This document shows, piece by piece, positions 12,529-23,602 of a stretch of DNA of 35,398 bases. The number at the start of each line of letters is the position of its first letter. Position 1 is the stretch's first letter. Below the pieces are notes generated by a model, which saw only the letters and a program-made list of their open reading frames with translations, searched no databases and was not told the DNA's origin. Position numbers and translations under genes: made by a program. Source of the stretch: Diplocarpon mali (taxonomy: Eukaryota > Ascomycota > Leotiomycetes > Helotiales > Drepanopezizaceae); contig JAENRP010000005.1 of NCBI GenBank assembly GCA_024741835.1, positions 325,012 through 360,409 of the forward strand. Direction: 5' to 3'.

Positions 12529-12578
12529 CATCCTATCCTATCCTATTCCATTCCATCCCATCCCATCCCATCCCATCC
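12529..12578. repeat. (ATCCC/ATCCT)n pentanucleotide microsatellite
   Basis: Ten or so units that drift from CATCCTATCC through ATTCC to ATCCC. An open frame across it translates to SHPIPSHP-type repeats and is not a gene. Confidence 0.85.
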
Positions 12579-14650
12579 TCTAGCTACCACAGCCAGCGCC
12601 CCTGACGACTCACTCCAGTCCAGCGGCTGCTTGCAGAGTCTAGATCTAGATCCGCCAAGTGCTAGCCAGGCTGTGCCTAGTCGTATCTCTTCCACTCCAT
12701 CGCAGGCAGAACAAACACTAGATGAGAGTATATTTAACCTGGCGAACCTTCAGAGAGTGCGCCCTGGTACACACGCTAATGCGGTGTATGTCTGGCCCAT
12801 AAGCTGCTAGTTCTGAGTCATCTGTAGTCCGTCGGCGATGATCAATCGACTTTGCAGATCTGGTCAGGTGAGAAGACAGCCAGCCTATACACGGCACGCT
12901 GTACAGCCCACCTGTCCCAAGCGAGCAAAAAGGGGGCTTCCCCTATACAGAGACAGGTTCTGCCTCGAAAAGGGGTTTTCGAAAAGGAAACCAGGGCAAC
13001 TGATCCACACTATTGGGATCCATCTCTGTATGGAAAAACACCCCTGCAGGTTTGGTAGACAGTACTTGAAGAGTAATACCTCTCTGTAGCCTCGTTAGCA
13101 CGCCTCTCCCCAATCAGCACAGTACGCTGCATAGAGTCGGTGGTGAACTCGTCTCAACTTGTTATCACAAGCATCTTCCTGGAGTAGGTGTCATGTTTCC
13201 TAGCAACGGAACTCTCAGCAGCGAGACGTTAGGAGAGCCAGGAATATAATCCCAGCCTAGCTGTTGTTCTATGTAGCAGCTTCTTTTCCATTCACAGACG
13301 TCATCAGATGTAAATCATCATGCACCGTCAGACCTTCCAAGCAAATCAGCAGTCCCCTGCGCTGTATCTCTTTCTGCTCTACTTGCACTCCTGTACCTAC
13401 ACATTGAGCCCCTGCACGCTTCGCACAGCTATGGATCAACCTGTCGCTGGAATGTTGTATCGCACGTGTACGGTGTCCAGGTAGAGGAAGCTTTCGGTGA
13501 CAATGTATGCGACTGTGTATGTGACTGTCGTGGTAAGAAGCGGGCGCGGGGGGGTGCTACTCACTCATTCCTCGACACATTGCCCCTAGAGAGCCTCTTC
13601 CCCCTCTTCCTGGCTGGCTAGGCGAGGGGAAACCTTATGTACCTGTACCTGTATCCGCCTCCATCTCCATCTGCATCCATCCGTCTCGGTCTTGGTCTCC
13701 GGCTCGGTCTTCCCAGCGCTCTGGGTGAGATTCTCTCGGAGATGCACCACTCTACCCGTGCTGCATCTCCGTGAAACTCCTGTCAAGGGGACCGGCGGGG
13801 CGCGGTGGAGAGGCGCGCGGGGCCGCACTTGAAAGATGGGGTTCGTTTAATACGCCTCGTCGCAGGCCAGATAAACACGACGTCAAAGTATCTTCCACGC
13901 TCCCGACTGACCGAGGTCTCAACCCAGCCTCGCACAGGCTTCGGAGCCTGCCGAGCTGGCTCGGGGGTCTGGAAAGCTGGGAACATGAAGACTATCTTGG
14001 TCCTATTCTTTTGCTGTTTTTTGCTTTTTCTTCATTCCTCCCACCCCCTTTTTTTTTCCTTTTTTCGCTTCCCCCCTTAAGGAAAATACGGGTGGGAACC
14101 CCCCCGATCTAGACCCCATCATACCAGGGATCCAATAACGCGGAGGGAAAAAGAAATTACTATTACGCAGAATCACAGCCTAGCTTGCAGTGCATAAGCA
14201 TCTTTCAAGAATTCCATCTACCCGATATGCTCTGGAGAACTTGAGAAGTTGGAACCTGGCTAGAGCCAAGGTCGCACTGACCACAGCCCTGCTTTTGGTA
14301 CGAGCTTGTCAGCTATCACAGCAAGATTCGAGCTTCAGCTTTGAAATGACCTTGTAGAGCTGAAACATCAGTTGACACTCCGAGTGCTTGCTGCCCTTGG
14401 TGGTGATAATTGTCGAGTAGGTTTTTCTCCCCGGGCTCGTTGTCTATGTGGGAGAGGGAGAAGGAATGGCGCATGGGCCTTGACTTACAGTACCCCGCGC
14501 TCTATAGAATCGGACGCCTCGGTCGTCCACGGCTTTTCCGTTGAGGCAGACTAGAGGCAGAGCATTGAGGCTGCTATGGATGCTTGGGCTTGGTACGTGA
14601 GGTGTTTCGGGTCAGATGTTGACAGCGTGCTGGTTGGCGGGGAGATTCTG

Positions 14651-14736
14651 GCGACTGGTGACTAGTAGCTCGTCGCTAGTAACGACTGACTGCTGACTAC
14701 TGACTAGCGACTAGCGACTAGCGACTAGTGACCAGT
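14651..14736. repeat. Minisatellite of GACTAGC/GACTGCT-like units
   Basis: A run of degenerate GACTAGC, GACTACT and GACTGCT units ending in at least three exact GACTAGC copies (about 14702-14726). It also contains small ACTAGT palindromes. Confidence 0.75.
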
Positions 14737-16520
14737 GTGGTTAGAGGGGAAAAGTGAGGAGCGGAGAGAAACCATCCCCCGCTTAGGCCGCTCCGTTCTT
14801 ACACCTCGGGTCCGGAATACCGTCCACGGGCGAGCGCGGACGAGGAAAAAGAAAAAAGAGGAATGAGACGAAGAAGAAAAGAGGAAGAAGGAATCCTCGG
14901 CTAGCTCACCCACGCCGCATCTCCGACAACCTCCGTCACGCCTCGCGCGAGAGACATCCACGGACCCGCCAGCCGCAGCCGCACCCAAGGGCTAGCTTGG
15001 TTTCCGACAACTGTGCCTCTACCCGTCTGGGCTAGACCTGCTGCGGTGGAGCTGCAGCAGGTCGGAGCGAGCGGTATATTACACAGTACCTAGGTTTCGG
15101 CAGGTATATGTGCTGGGAGGGAACGTGGTGGGCTCGTTCTGGGGCTTGGGGGCTGTTGGCACGGCAGGTTCCGTGGCGTCTGTCAGCGGGGAAGATGGGC
15201 TTGGGGAAGAGAGGTCTGCTGTGACACCGATTTGTTGCACACAGTACAGTCGCCGATGTTGATATGGATGCGTGAGGGTGGCCCAGGAGGAGGGGGATGG
15301 GCGGGACCAGGGGACGGGGAGGGGGGTGAGACGGACTAGGGGACGGAGATGGAGACGGGGACGGGGATGGCAAAGGAAAGGGGATATGCTTCGAGGACGA
15401 TTCTCCCTCCCCCGGAAGAGAAGTGCGTCCGAGACAGGTGCCGGATTGGTCGAAGCAGAAACCATACACCCACGCACTACGACTCTACCGCAGCATCGCA
15501 GAGGAAGCAAGTATGAGCAAGTACACACCCAGCAGGAGAGACACGAGGAAACGATACATGATGCATCACAAGGCCGGGATAAGGCGCTTGGAGAGCCCGG
15601 AGCATCGGCCTGATCACAAACAAATTCGACCCTCGCACAGACCGAGCTTAGCGGAGCAGCTGACGGCGCATTCGAGCCCGCCGGGATCCCAAGGACAACC
15701 AGACATCGCCACCGACCCCCCTCCCCGGATCCCGTGCCTGTGCGGAATCGAAGATCAGAAGCCATCTTGTAGATCAGGGGTATGACGATGATGCTGCTGT
15801 TTTTGAGCTGTGGCTCGAGGAGGTTTCCGGATCGGTGACGTTGCGTCTACGGACTGCGGGGCATGGTCGAGACCACAAGTCAGAAGCTCCTCAGATCCAC
15901 CGACAGTGTCTCCCGTCCACTCCGCGAGCCGGGAGAGCCTCCTCGGTCAGAGGCAGCGAGTTCTCGTCAAGAGATGCTCGGGAAGAAGAGAGGGATCGTG
16001 CGGGGCCGCGGACAAGCACCGTGGAGAGATGAGGATCAGGAGGTCCCTACATCATCAGAGGGACGAGGAGGCCTCTCAAGACAGTGGCGATACACACGCC
16101 AGGAACTCGCCTCGCACTCGACCTGCGTACAGTCGGTGATGCGGGGGACGCTCGAGCCGGAGCGGCTGCGCGCGGTGCTGACGCCCTTCTCGTCTCCCAG
16201 CAGGAGTCCAATGCCCGATGTCCCCGGCGACGCCGCCACTGGTTCTGGGGAACGCTGCTGCAGTGTCCACAGCACACCGGACGCGTACGCAGTGCCCAGT
16301 CCACCGTCTACGCAGGTCGTCCGCGGATGATGCATGGGGGCTAGACGAGAGGGCCCCTGGAGATCCTGCATGTCTCCCGTGTCGGTGTCTCCCCGTCCGG
16401 AGCGCGTGTCGAGGCTGGTAGTGCACAGCTGGTACGACGGACCTGCTGCGGAGCGGGGGGATGTTTCGCGCGGGAGGGGTTTGGTTGGGAGCGTGGGTAC
16501 TGCGTTGTGTCACTCGGCTG

Positions 16521-16710
16521 TTATATTGTATCGGGAGTATGAGTAGGATCGTATCGCAGGATACTACCGTGTTATATCTTATTTCAGCGATTATATTATA
16601 TCTAGCTAGTATAAGCCGGATCGTATGGCAACGTACTCCACTATACTCTATCCTATCCTTATTACATTCCATCTAGTAGGGGAGTATAAGCCGTATCGCA
16701 TGGCGATCTC
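16521..16710. repeat. Three diverged copies of a roughly 73-nt AT-richer tandem repeat
   Basis: The cores GTATGAGTAGGATCGTATCG (16537), GTATAAGCCGGATCGTATGG (16609) and GTATAAGCCGTATCGCATGG (16684) recur at 72- and 75-nt spacing. Each is preceded by a related TTATATT or TTACATT block. The cluster stands out as AT-rich within very GC-rich DNA. Confidence 0.75.
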
Positions 16711-17341
16711 CCGCAGACTTTGCCACCCTGCGCACGACGAGAGCGAGCCGCGAGCCGAGCCGGCGCGGCGCCGCCGGTGTGGTGCGTGGAGGGCGGGGTG
16801 GGCCTCGGGGATGACGGATGCCTCGATGCTTGCGGTGACCGCTATGCACACCTGCCTACGTCGACCGACTTATATACACCCCTTACCCAGCCGCTCCCGG
16901 GAACCCGGGGACCTCGGCCGCCACAAGAGCCAGCCGGAGAAGAAGGGCTGCCCCGCCTGGCCATCTCCCGCCTCGGCCTCGGCCTCGGCCTCCCACGAGT
17001 GCGGTCATCGGGTTTGCCGCCAGCCGCCAGCCGCCAGCCGGACGTGAGGGCCGGGCGGCTGGGTGGGTAGCGGCGGGCATGGGCCGGTCCACAAGGCGGC
17101 TGCAGAGCCGGATAGGACGGCCCGCACGTCCCGACGAGCGGGCCTCCGGCGCGGTAGCGGGGCAGTCCGCGCTCCCGCAGGCGGCGGCGGAGCGCGGCCC
17201 CCCGGGTCGGTGGCGGGAGGAGGTGGGGGGCGGAGACGCGATCCGATGGGGTCTGCGCTGGCCGGGCCTGTTCTATGCTGGGACCGCTGTCGGCGACGAC
17301 GACGGGTGTGGCTGGTGTTCTGGAGAGGGGTGGAGCTAGGT

Positions 17342-17486
17342 TGGAGATGGAGATGGAGATGGAGATGGAGGTAGAGATGGAGCTAGAGTCAGAGGTGGAG
17401 CTACAGCTAGAGCTACAGCTAGAGCTAGACATGAAGCTAGACAGGGCGCTAGAGCCAGAACCGAGCCCGAGCCCGAGCCCGAGCCA
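17342..17486. repeat. Purine-rich minisatellite: (GGAGAT)n, (GAGCTA)n, then (GAGCCC)n
   Basis: Three successive hexamer families give EMEMEM- or SISISI-type peptides in opposite frames. The strict hexamer periodicity explains the open frames here, so they are not genes. Confidence 0.85.
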
Positions 17487-17634
17487 GTCCCAGACCTGGT
17501 CGGAGCTGCCGTCAGACACAGGCACGGAAAAGTAGCCCGCTAGTCGAGGCACGGCAGCCAGACAGCTGATCCGGCCTTCGCGCCTCCCTCCCCTTCCCGG
17601 CCCCGCTCCTCCCGACAGGGAAGATGCAAGAGCC

Positions 17635-17664
17635 AGAGAGAGAGAGAGGGAGAGAGAGAGAGAG
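17635..17664. repeat. (GA)n microsatellite left of the assembly gap
   Basis: About 30 nt of GA repeats with one GGG interruption, roughly 130 nt before the run of Ns. Confidence 0.85.
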
Positions 17665-17795
17665 GCCGGCTGGTCGGGCTTGGCGCCGGGCCAGGATCTG
17701 GATCGGTTTGGGCCCGACCTTTCCTCAGCTCAGGGGGAGACGGTCTGGAACGCTGGACGAATGTGGGTAAAAGAGCCGAGGGCGTGTGGCTGTGA

Positions 17796-17820
17796 NNNNN
17801 NNNNNNNNNNNNNNNNNNNN
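17796..17820. other. Assembly gap (25 Ns)
   Basis: Twenty-five N positions, a round number typical of a placeholder of unknown true length. The left edge ends in GTGTGGCTGTGA and the right edge begins GTGTGTATTTT, so a collapsed TG-type repeat is a likely cause. No open frame should be read through it. Confidence 0.98.
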
Positions 17821-17965
17821 GTGTGTATTTTTGTATTTGTGGTATGTGTGTTTGTGTTATATGTATTTGTGTATTTGTATTTATATATTTATATATTTTT
17901 GTATCATATTACATATACACATATTCATACATCACTTTATACGATATTTATAATATACACACGTA
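17821..17965. repeat. AT-rich low-complexity tract right of the gap
   Basis: TGTATTT, TATATT and ATACACAT words predominate, in sharp contrast to the GC-rich sequence on both sides. It looks like a diverged TG/TA microsatellite or the edge of an unassembled AT-rich element. Confidence 0.7.
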
Positions 17966-18740
17966 TATACTCGCATATCTCCATCGACCCACGCTTCAGA
18001 CCTGCGTCAAGATATGTACGTCCCCTGCGTCTGCAACCCCCGATCACCGGTTCCGAGGCGCCCCTCGCCTGTGGAATGGTGACGGCGTGGGTCGAGGAAG
18101 AACACGGCCAACGGGAAGCTGACGAAGAGAAGCCGCATCGGAGGAGCAGGCGAAAAACAAAAGGCCCTGCGTCTTCGCCGGTGCAACTCGTGCACCTCCG
18201 TCGGACGAGGCGAGGTGAGGCGAGGTCGGGTCAGGCCAGGCGAGCTTTACCAAGCATTCCACGCCGCAGATCGCGGAACTCTACGTATGTCGTGCGGGAC
18301 ATGCGCAGTGGCTGGCTGGCTTGGCTCTGCTGGGGCCGTGGGGGCCCTTTGGACTTGACTCTGACTCGGCGGCGGGCGTATAGTCCGATTCGTGTGCTTG
18401 TGTCTGTTGATCTCCCCGGCCCCTCCCTCTGCTCGTGTCTGTCGACCTCCCGCCCCTCTGCTCGTGTTTGTTGATCTCCCCCCCCCTCTCCTCGCTACCG
18501 GAGTGCGATCGGACCAGCGTCAACCTCTCGCTTCCCAGCTTCCCAGCATCCCAGCATCCACGACCACCATCCCCCACCCCCAAACGCCCTCGCGGCCATC
18601 CCCGGGCCAGCAGACACCTCAACCCACCACGAGACGACACGAGACGCGACTGGGGCCGCGAGCCGTGGAAAGTGCGCGCCTGCGAGTCGTCGGGACGCGA
18701 GCTCTGCGCAGGGGCCCGGATGTGGTGCTCGTACGGGGTG

Positions 18741-18802
18741 GGATGGCATGGATGGTATGGATGGCATGGATGGCATGGCATGGACGGCATGGCATGGCAT
18801 GG
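18741..18802. repeat. (ATGGC/ATGGAT)n microsatellite
   Basis: Alternating GGATGGCAT and GGCAT units. It yields MDGMDGMAW-type peptides, which explains the local open frames. Confidence 0.85.
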
Positions 18803-20103
18803 TACGATGTAGAGTCGTCGCTCGAGTGCTCCGTATTCAGCGAGCTTGGTCGCAGAAGAGGGGAAATCATTCCCACCCACCCGGCGGGTGCACGGGTCAC
18901 GCGACCGAGATGCTGGAGACCCTGATCTCCCCCCCGTCCTCCGTCGCTCGTGAGGACGGGAGGCACAGTCCACCTTGGCAACCGATGCATCGGGGGCACG
19001 TGCACAGGTCAGGGGAAGTCCAGTCTCCTTCTCCCGATGCTGGCCCCGCGCCGCTTTCGTCTCTGGGTCTCCTCCTTCTTTTCCCCCTCTTCTTCTCATG
19101 TTCCTCGGCGTCGGTGCCGTGGGCCATCCTACCCTCCGCGTCCCCCCCCCCCCATCTCGCCATGCGACTCCGCCCTGACTCTGCCCGACTGCCTGGTCCG
19201 CAGGTCACGTGGTCAGGATTCCCAGGCCACGGGTCGGCGCTGCTTGGCTGGACAGTTCGAAGCGGCATTCCAAGCTGGCAGAGTGGCTGGGCTGACGCGT
19301 GGACCAGGAAGTAAGCCTCGGCTAGGCATGTCCAGGTCTCCTCTCAGCTCTCAGAGCCGCGATGTCAAGGCAGGCAGACGGGTGATGCGAATGGATGCAT
19401 GAAGTACGGCGCATCTCTGGGCCGGGGGGGCTTGTGTTTGCCCGCTTGGGAGCGTCGAAGTTGCTCTGGTCCTTTTCTTTCTTGTTGCGCGAAGCCCCTA
19501 TCGAACCCTTCACCGGGCGGAGGGGCACAGCGAAGCGGGGCCCGACGATCGATTGAGCGATCGAAGAAGCGCAGCCTCGTGGTGGAGAGCAGCCTCGCGA
19601 CGAAAGAGCAGCCTCGCACCGAACGACAACCTGTTCGTCAGCCCGATCCCATTTTCCCATTTTCTCTTCTCCCCTCCCCACCCCCCTTCCTCTGATTCTC
19701 TACCTACAGTGGCAGACACCACCCCGCCATCCGACTCCTGCGCCTCATTCAAACCTGCCTCGGAGCCAGCCAAACCGCCCGAACCCAGCGAACCCTCCCC
19801 CCCCAGCCAGCCCCACGCGCAGAGCGCATCTACACCCGCACCCACCAGCAGCGCTGGATCCCTGGCGCGCAGCCGTGAGGACGCCTGGATCTGGAGTCAT
19901 GTCCGTGGCTGCGCTCCGACGCCTGCCAGGTGCAGGCTGCAGCTGTCGGGCCACCGCCAGACGCACACGCACAGTTTTACCCCGAAGGGCGAACCCTGGC
20001 ACTGACACTGACGCTGACACGCGCGCGATCACGACCGCTCTAGCGTGTGCTTGACGTGCGGGGGGCGGGGGCTTGACTCGAGGCGACCTGGTCTGGACTG
20101 GAC

Positions 20104-20147
20104 TGCTCTGCCCTGCTCTGCTCTGCTCTGCTCTGCTCTGCTCTGCT
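20104..20147. repeat. (GCTCT)n pentanucleotide microsatellite
   Basis: About eight CTCTG units, the central six exact. Confidence 0.85.
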
Positions 20148-21037
20148 TCGTTGAGTTCGCGGATGGCGGGACGCCTGAGAGGTGGGTGGTCCTCGAGAAC
20201 AAGACCTCGGACCAGAAGCAGATACAGAGTCAGGCATAGAACCAGGACCAGGCCCAGGTATGCGCGAGTAGAGAGAAGCGCGAGGCCGGTCTGGCTCCTC
20301 TGGGGATGAGATTGGAGAGTGAACACCAGAGGCTTGCAACCAACGCCTCTCGTCTACCCTGATGCCTTGTACTACTTCCCATCAGTCTGCAATCTTCCTC
20401 TCCGACCCATCGAGTTCCTCTCGCCCGGAGCGATGTGCACAGTGCGCTATTCAAGCTGACACGTTCCCATCAGCGAATGCGCCCGTGCCTGACTCTTGAT
20501 CCGCTCTCGTCATCGTCCTTGGAGTCTGGATCTTGAAAGATTGCCTCGACTCTCATCCCAACCCCACGGCTCTGCTTGCCCTTGGAACCGCATCAGGTGG
20601 TCGCGCTTTCACGCACACTCCTCCTCTTCTTTTTGCTCCTCTTCTTCGAGTATGGTGGATAAAAACGACCCCGCCGCACAGCACCCCACTACTGGCAAAA
20701 GAGGAATACCGCTCGCACATCGGCGATGCAAGAGCTCTATCATGAAAAAATCACGTCTACTGTGCTCGAAATGCCAAAGAATCCAGTGCGAGGTGAGAAA
20801 CGCAGTCTTCCTTGGAGCGTTGATCCGTGGGTCGAACATCAAGATCTAGAAGCGTTCGGCTTCCCTCGCTTGCTCCTCTGCGCAGTCGCGAGCGGTACTC
20901 TGGAGTAGGTAGAAATCCCCGCCCTGGTTCCAGCCCTGCGGACTCGAGGAATCATCGACCCCGGAGAGGGATCACTTGGCCTCTATTTAACATGTTGATC
21001 TCGAAGCACGGACCCTGGCTCATGACGCATGCCTGTG

Positions 21038-21141
21038 CTCGTCAAGAGGACCCTGGCGAGGGCTTCAGGACTCGATTACGCTTTGCCGTCGAGATGGCCT
21101 CGTGCGATTACGCTTTGCCGTCGAGATAGCCTCTTGACGAG
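21038..21141. repeat. Tandem duplication flanked by a 12-nt inverted repeat
   Basis: The outer arms are CTCGTCAAGAGG (21038-21049) and its exact reverse complement CCTCTTGACGAG (21130-21141). Between them a unit starting CGATTACGCTTTGCCGTCGA is repeated twice about 34 nt apart, followed by the similar GTCGAGATAAG just outside. The function is unknown. Confidence 0.75.
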
Positions 21142-21555
21142 CGACGCCCTATCTTTTGCGCTGTCGAGATAAGACATGCACGGTCTGCTTTCTTGGCCCT
21201 AGCCTGGACAGCGGGGGAGGAGTCCGCGCACGTGACCGACATCGAAGCAGTTACGTCTTATCTCCAATTCATCTCGGCTCAATCGGACGTGGAGAGGGCA
21301 CCCACGTGACACGGCCGGGATTGTCGGGGGCACACACGGTCGTCCCGCTACGACCAGGAGGGTGCGTACATGGCCACCCTTGACTTGGTAGCAGAGAAAC
21401 AGCCCCAGCCCCGAGCCGAGGCATCTCCCCGTAACGCATGTCCTCGCCGTACGCCCGCAGACACTTGCCCTCGCACCCACCCGGCCGCTCCGCATGAGGC
21501 TAGAAGCTGGCCGCACATCGCGGGGTGGGTCATGCCGCGGTGCTGACATAAGAAG

Positions 21556-21630
21556 GAGAGGCGAGGGGAGGCGAGGAGGGAGGCGAGGGGAGGCGAGGAG
21601 AGGCGAGGCGAGGCGAGGCGAGGCGAGGAG
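21556..21630. repeat. (AGGCG)n minisatellite
   Basis: Degenerate GGCGAGGGGA units resolve into exact AGGCG repeats at the right end. Confidence 0.85.
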
Positions 21631-22707
21631 AACCCGTGACCCGCCGTGAGGGCAGGCTAGCAGTTCACCACCCAACACCGAACATGACCCCGTCGACCCG
21701 AACCCTCATGCCTATTCAACCAACCGCAAGCCCCCTCGCAGCAGCTCGAACGCGTCTAGAGAAGGGAGTTGAGGGGGGGGGGGTGGTTGGGGGGAAACTG
21801 GAGACGTGGAAAATCCGGAATGGGGGAAGATGGCGGATGGCAATTGAGAATCGGGGACCGGGAATCGGGAATTAGGCATCGGAGCATGGAATGAGAGACT
21901 GATCCCCCCCCCGCGGGAGACCTGGCCGACGCGACGAGGGCGGGCCTGTGGGCGCGGTGGCCTGCCGGTTGCAGCTGAACCTCTGCTGCATTTGCTTTTT
22001 CCTTTCCGCTTTCTTTTCCTCGGCGCTCCCTGCTCGGGCTGCGCTGCTTCTGGCCTGCGCGGCGACGACTCGACACCTGCACGCGGTGTCTCCTGCGAAC
22101 CCGCAGAGGCTTCTGAAAGAGTCTGCAGAGCCGAGATTGGGTCCTCAAGATGGCGACATGTCAGCCCCCAAGGCGAACACGCCCGGACTCTTCGAAGGCT
22201 CTGGCATGAAGAGCTCCCATCACCTACCTCTCTGACCAACATCCTCTGCTTGGGGCTTCTACTTGCGCACTCTGGGACTGTCGAGGGGTATCCCCGTGAC
22301 CAAGGAGGGCTTATCCTAGGATGAAGAACCCACGGTGACTTTCACGCGTCTCGGCACCTCCTCACGGCTATACTCGCCCAAGACCGAGACGGAGTAGCGA
22401 TCAACCCAGGTGTAGGTTAGACTGTCATGTAAGGAATCAAGGTCCCTGATATGATGACCGTCAGCGAAGAGTGGGTTGGAGGGGTTTGTATAGATTCCTC
22501 GTACCCAATACGGCTATAGCATTTTCCCGCTGATGCTTACAGTATGTCCCCGCGCTAAATCTCGTGGTCACGAGGCTGCCCAACAGGGGTACATACCTGT
22601 CGCTCCCAGTCCACCAAGGGACAGTCCTCCCTCGACCCCGGATGTCCAGATCGACCGACGTATGGAAAGTCTACGCTCTACCTGCCGTACCGTGGTCTTC
22701 GATCGCC

Positions 22708-22775
22708 CTAGTCTAGTCGAGTCTAGTCGAGTCTAGTCGAGTCGGGTCTAGTCGAGTCGGGTCTAGTCGAGTCGG
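22708..22775. repeat. (GTCTAGTCGA)n decamer minisatellite
   Basis: About seven units of GTCTAGTCGA, some as GTCGGGTCTA, lying about 0.9 kb upstream of the C2H2 gene. Confidence 0.85.
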
Positions 22776-23069
22776 AGTCCGGCCCGGTCTAGCCGATTTT
22801 AGCCTAGCCTGTCGAGTCTTCCTAGTTGTTCTCCCCCTGGACCGCTATCCCGGGTTCACCCTTCCCCCCGTCTCTGGTCATCCCTCACATGGCGAATCGA
22901 GCCTTAACCTTGCTCTAGCCCCGCGCTACCGCGAAACTAGCGGGTCGACCCAAGTGGGTCTCTACTAGCTCCCCCCTAGCGCGTCTCTAGCTCCACCCTT
23001 CACTGCCAGGCTTTTCCTGCTGATAATCAACAACATCCGGCCAAAAGGAAAGAAAGGAAAGAAGGAAAG

Positions 23070-23092
23070 AAAAAAAAAAAAAAAAAAAAAAA
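23070..23092. repeat. A23 homopolymer preceded by (GGAAA)n
   Basis: Twenty-three consecutive As follow a GAAAGAAAGG tract. This could be a simple repeat or the tail of an old retroposed copy; no target duplication was identified. Confidence 0.8.
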
Positions 23093-23125
23093 TCATCTCA
23101 CACCAGATCCGAACCAGATGAGATG

Positions 23126-23602
23126 CTCGCGGGGCACACGGGCCACCCGCTAAGGCCGAGCGCGAAGGGTGAGGGTGAGGATCTAGTCGGCTACATAAGT
23201 CGAGAGCGCCTCCCCGGCCGCCATCCAGGTGATCGCCGCTCCACATTCTTCACCCAGGTCTGACCTCTCGACGCCGACGACCAGAGAGGCGACAAGACGG
23301 CAAAGGACAACGATCTGATCAGATCAGATCTGACCAGACCACATCAGACCCGACCCGACCCAGACCCGACCCGACGAGACGAGACGAGACGAGAGCAACT
23401 CGCGGGTCTGCTATACACCCATACATCCATACACCCATATACCCATACACCCACAATCAATAGTACACGGCTTGGCTCTTGCACTCGTCGCATACCTTCT
23501 CGCGTCTCGCCGACGCGGACTTCAATACCAACCTCGAGACCCTTGGCTTGCGAGAGGTCGTCCCCATCTCTACCATCAGCAGCTGAAGAAGCATCCTCTT
23601 AT
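23126..23602 (+). promoter_or_regulatory. ATG-free leader / proximal promoter of the C2H2 gene
   Basis: No ATG occurs on the + strand for 477 nt before the chosen start codon, although several would be expected by chance. That is typical of a 5' UTR selected against upstream starts. It contains a GATCTGATCAGATC palindrome followed by GACCC and GAGAC repeats (about 23310-23394) and a CCATACA repeat tract (23415-23455). The transcription start cannot be placed. Confidence 0.5.

Larger units (their letters stand above)
12579..17795. other. Long gene-free, increasingly GC-rich stretch up to the assembly gap
   Basis: No protein gene can be supported. From about 13560 onward the DNA is rich in G/C homopolymers and simple repeats, and long open frames occur on several frames and both strands at once (for example 15079-15765 and 16842-17552), as expected from few AT-rich stop codons. 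Between 12580 and 13560 composition is more ordinary but frames are short and unrecognisable. Repeats inside are listed separately. Confidence 0.55.
17966..23125. other. GC-rich gene-free stretch between the gap and the C2H2 gene leader
   Basis: No gene can be supported. Many overlapping frames of 100-190 codons exist on both strands, but they are arginine/serine/proline-rich by composition and have no start context, splice structure or motif in their favour. C or G homopolymers (for example about 19141-19152) and simple repeats are frequent. This may be distal promoter or noncoding transcript territory for the downstream regulator. Confidence 0.5.

Noticed and set aside
15079..15765. 228-codon minus-strand open frame
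   Set aside because: It lies in GC-rich repeat-laden DNA with equally long frames on the opposite strand. It is Arg/Pro/Ser-rich by composition and has no domain or splice support.
16842..17552. 236-codon minus-strand open frame with SISISIS and LGLGLG runs
   Set aside because: The runs are translations of hexamer minisatellites, and open frames exist on both strands over the same DNA.
23070..23092. Poly-A run as the tail of a retrotransposon
   Set aside because: No element body or target-site duplication was found; a simple GAAA/A repeat explains it.
23543..23602. N-terminal extension of the C2H2 protein
   Set aside because: The extra 20 codons begin at TTG; the first ATG in frame is 23603.
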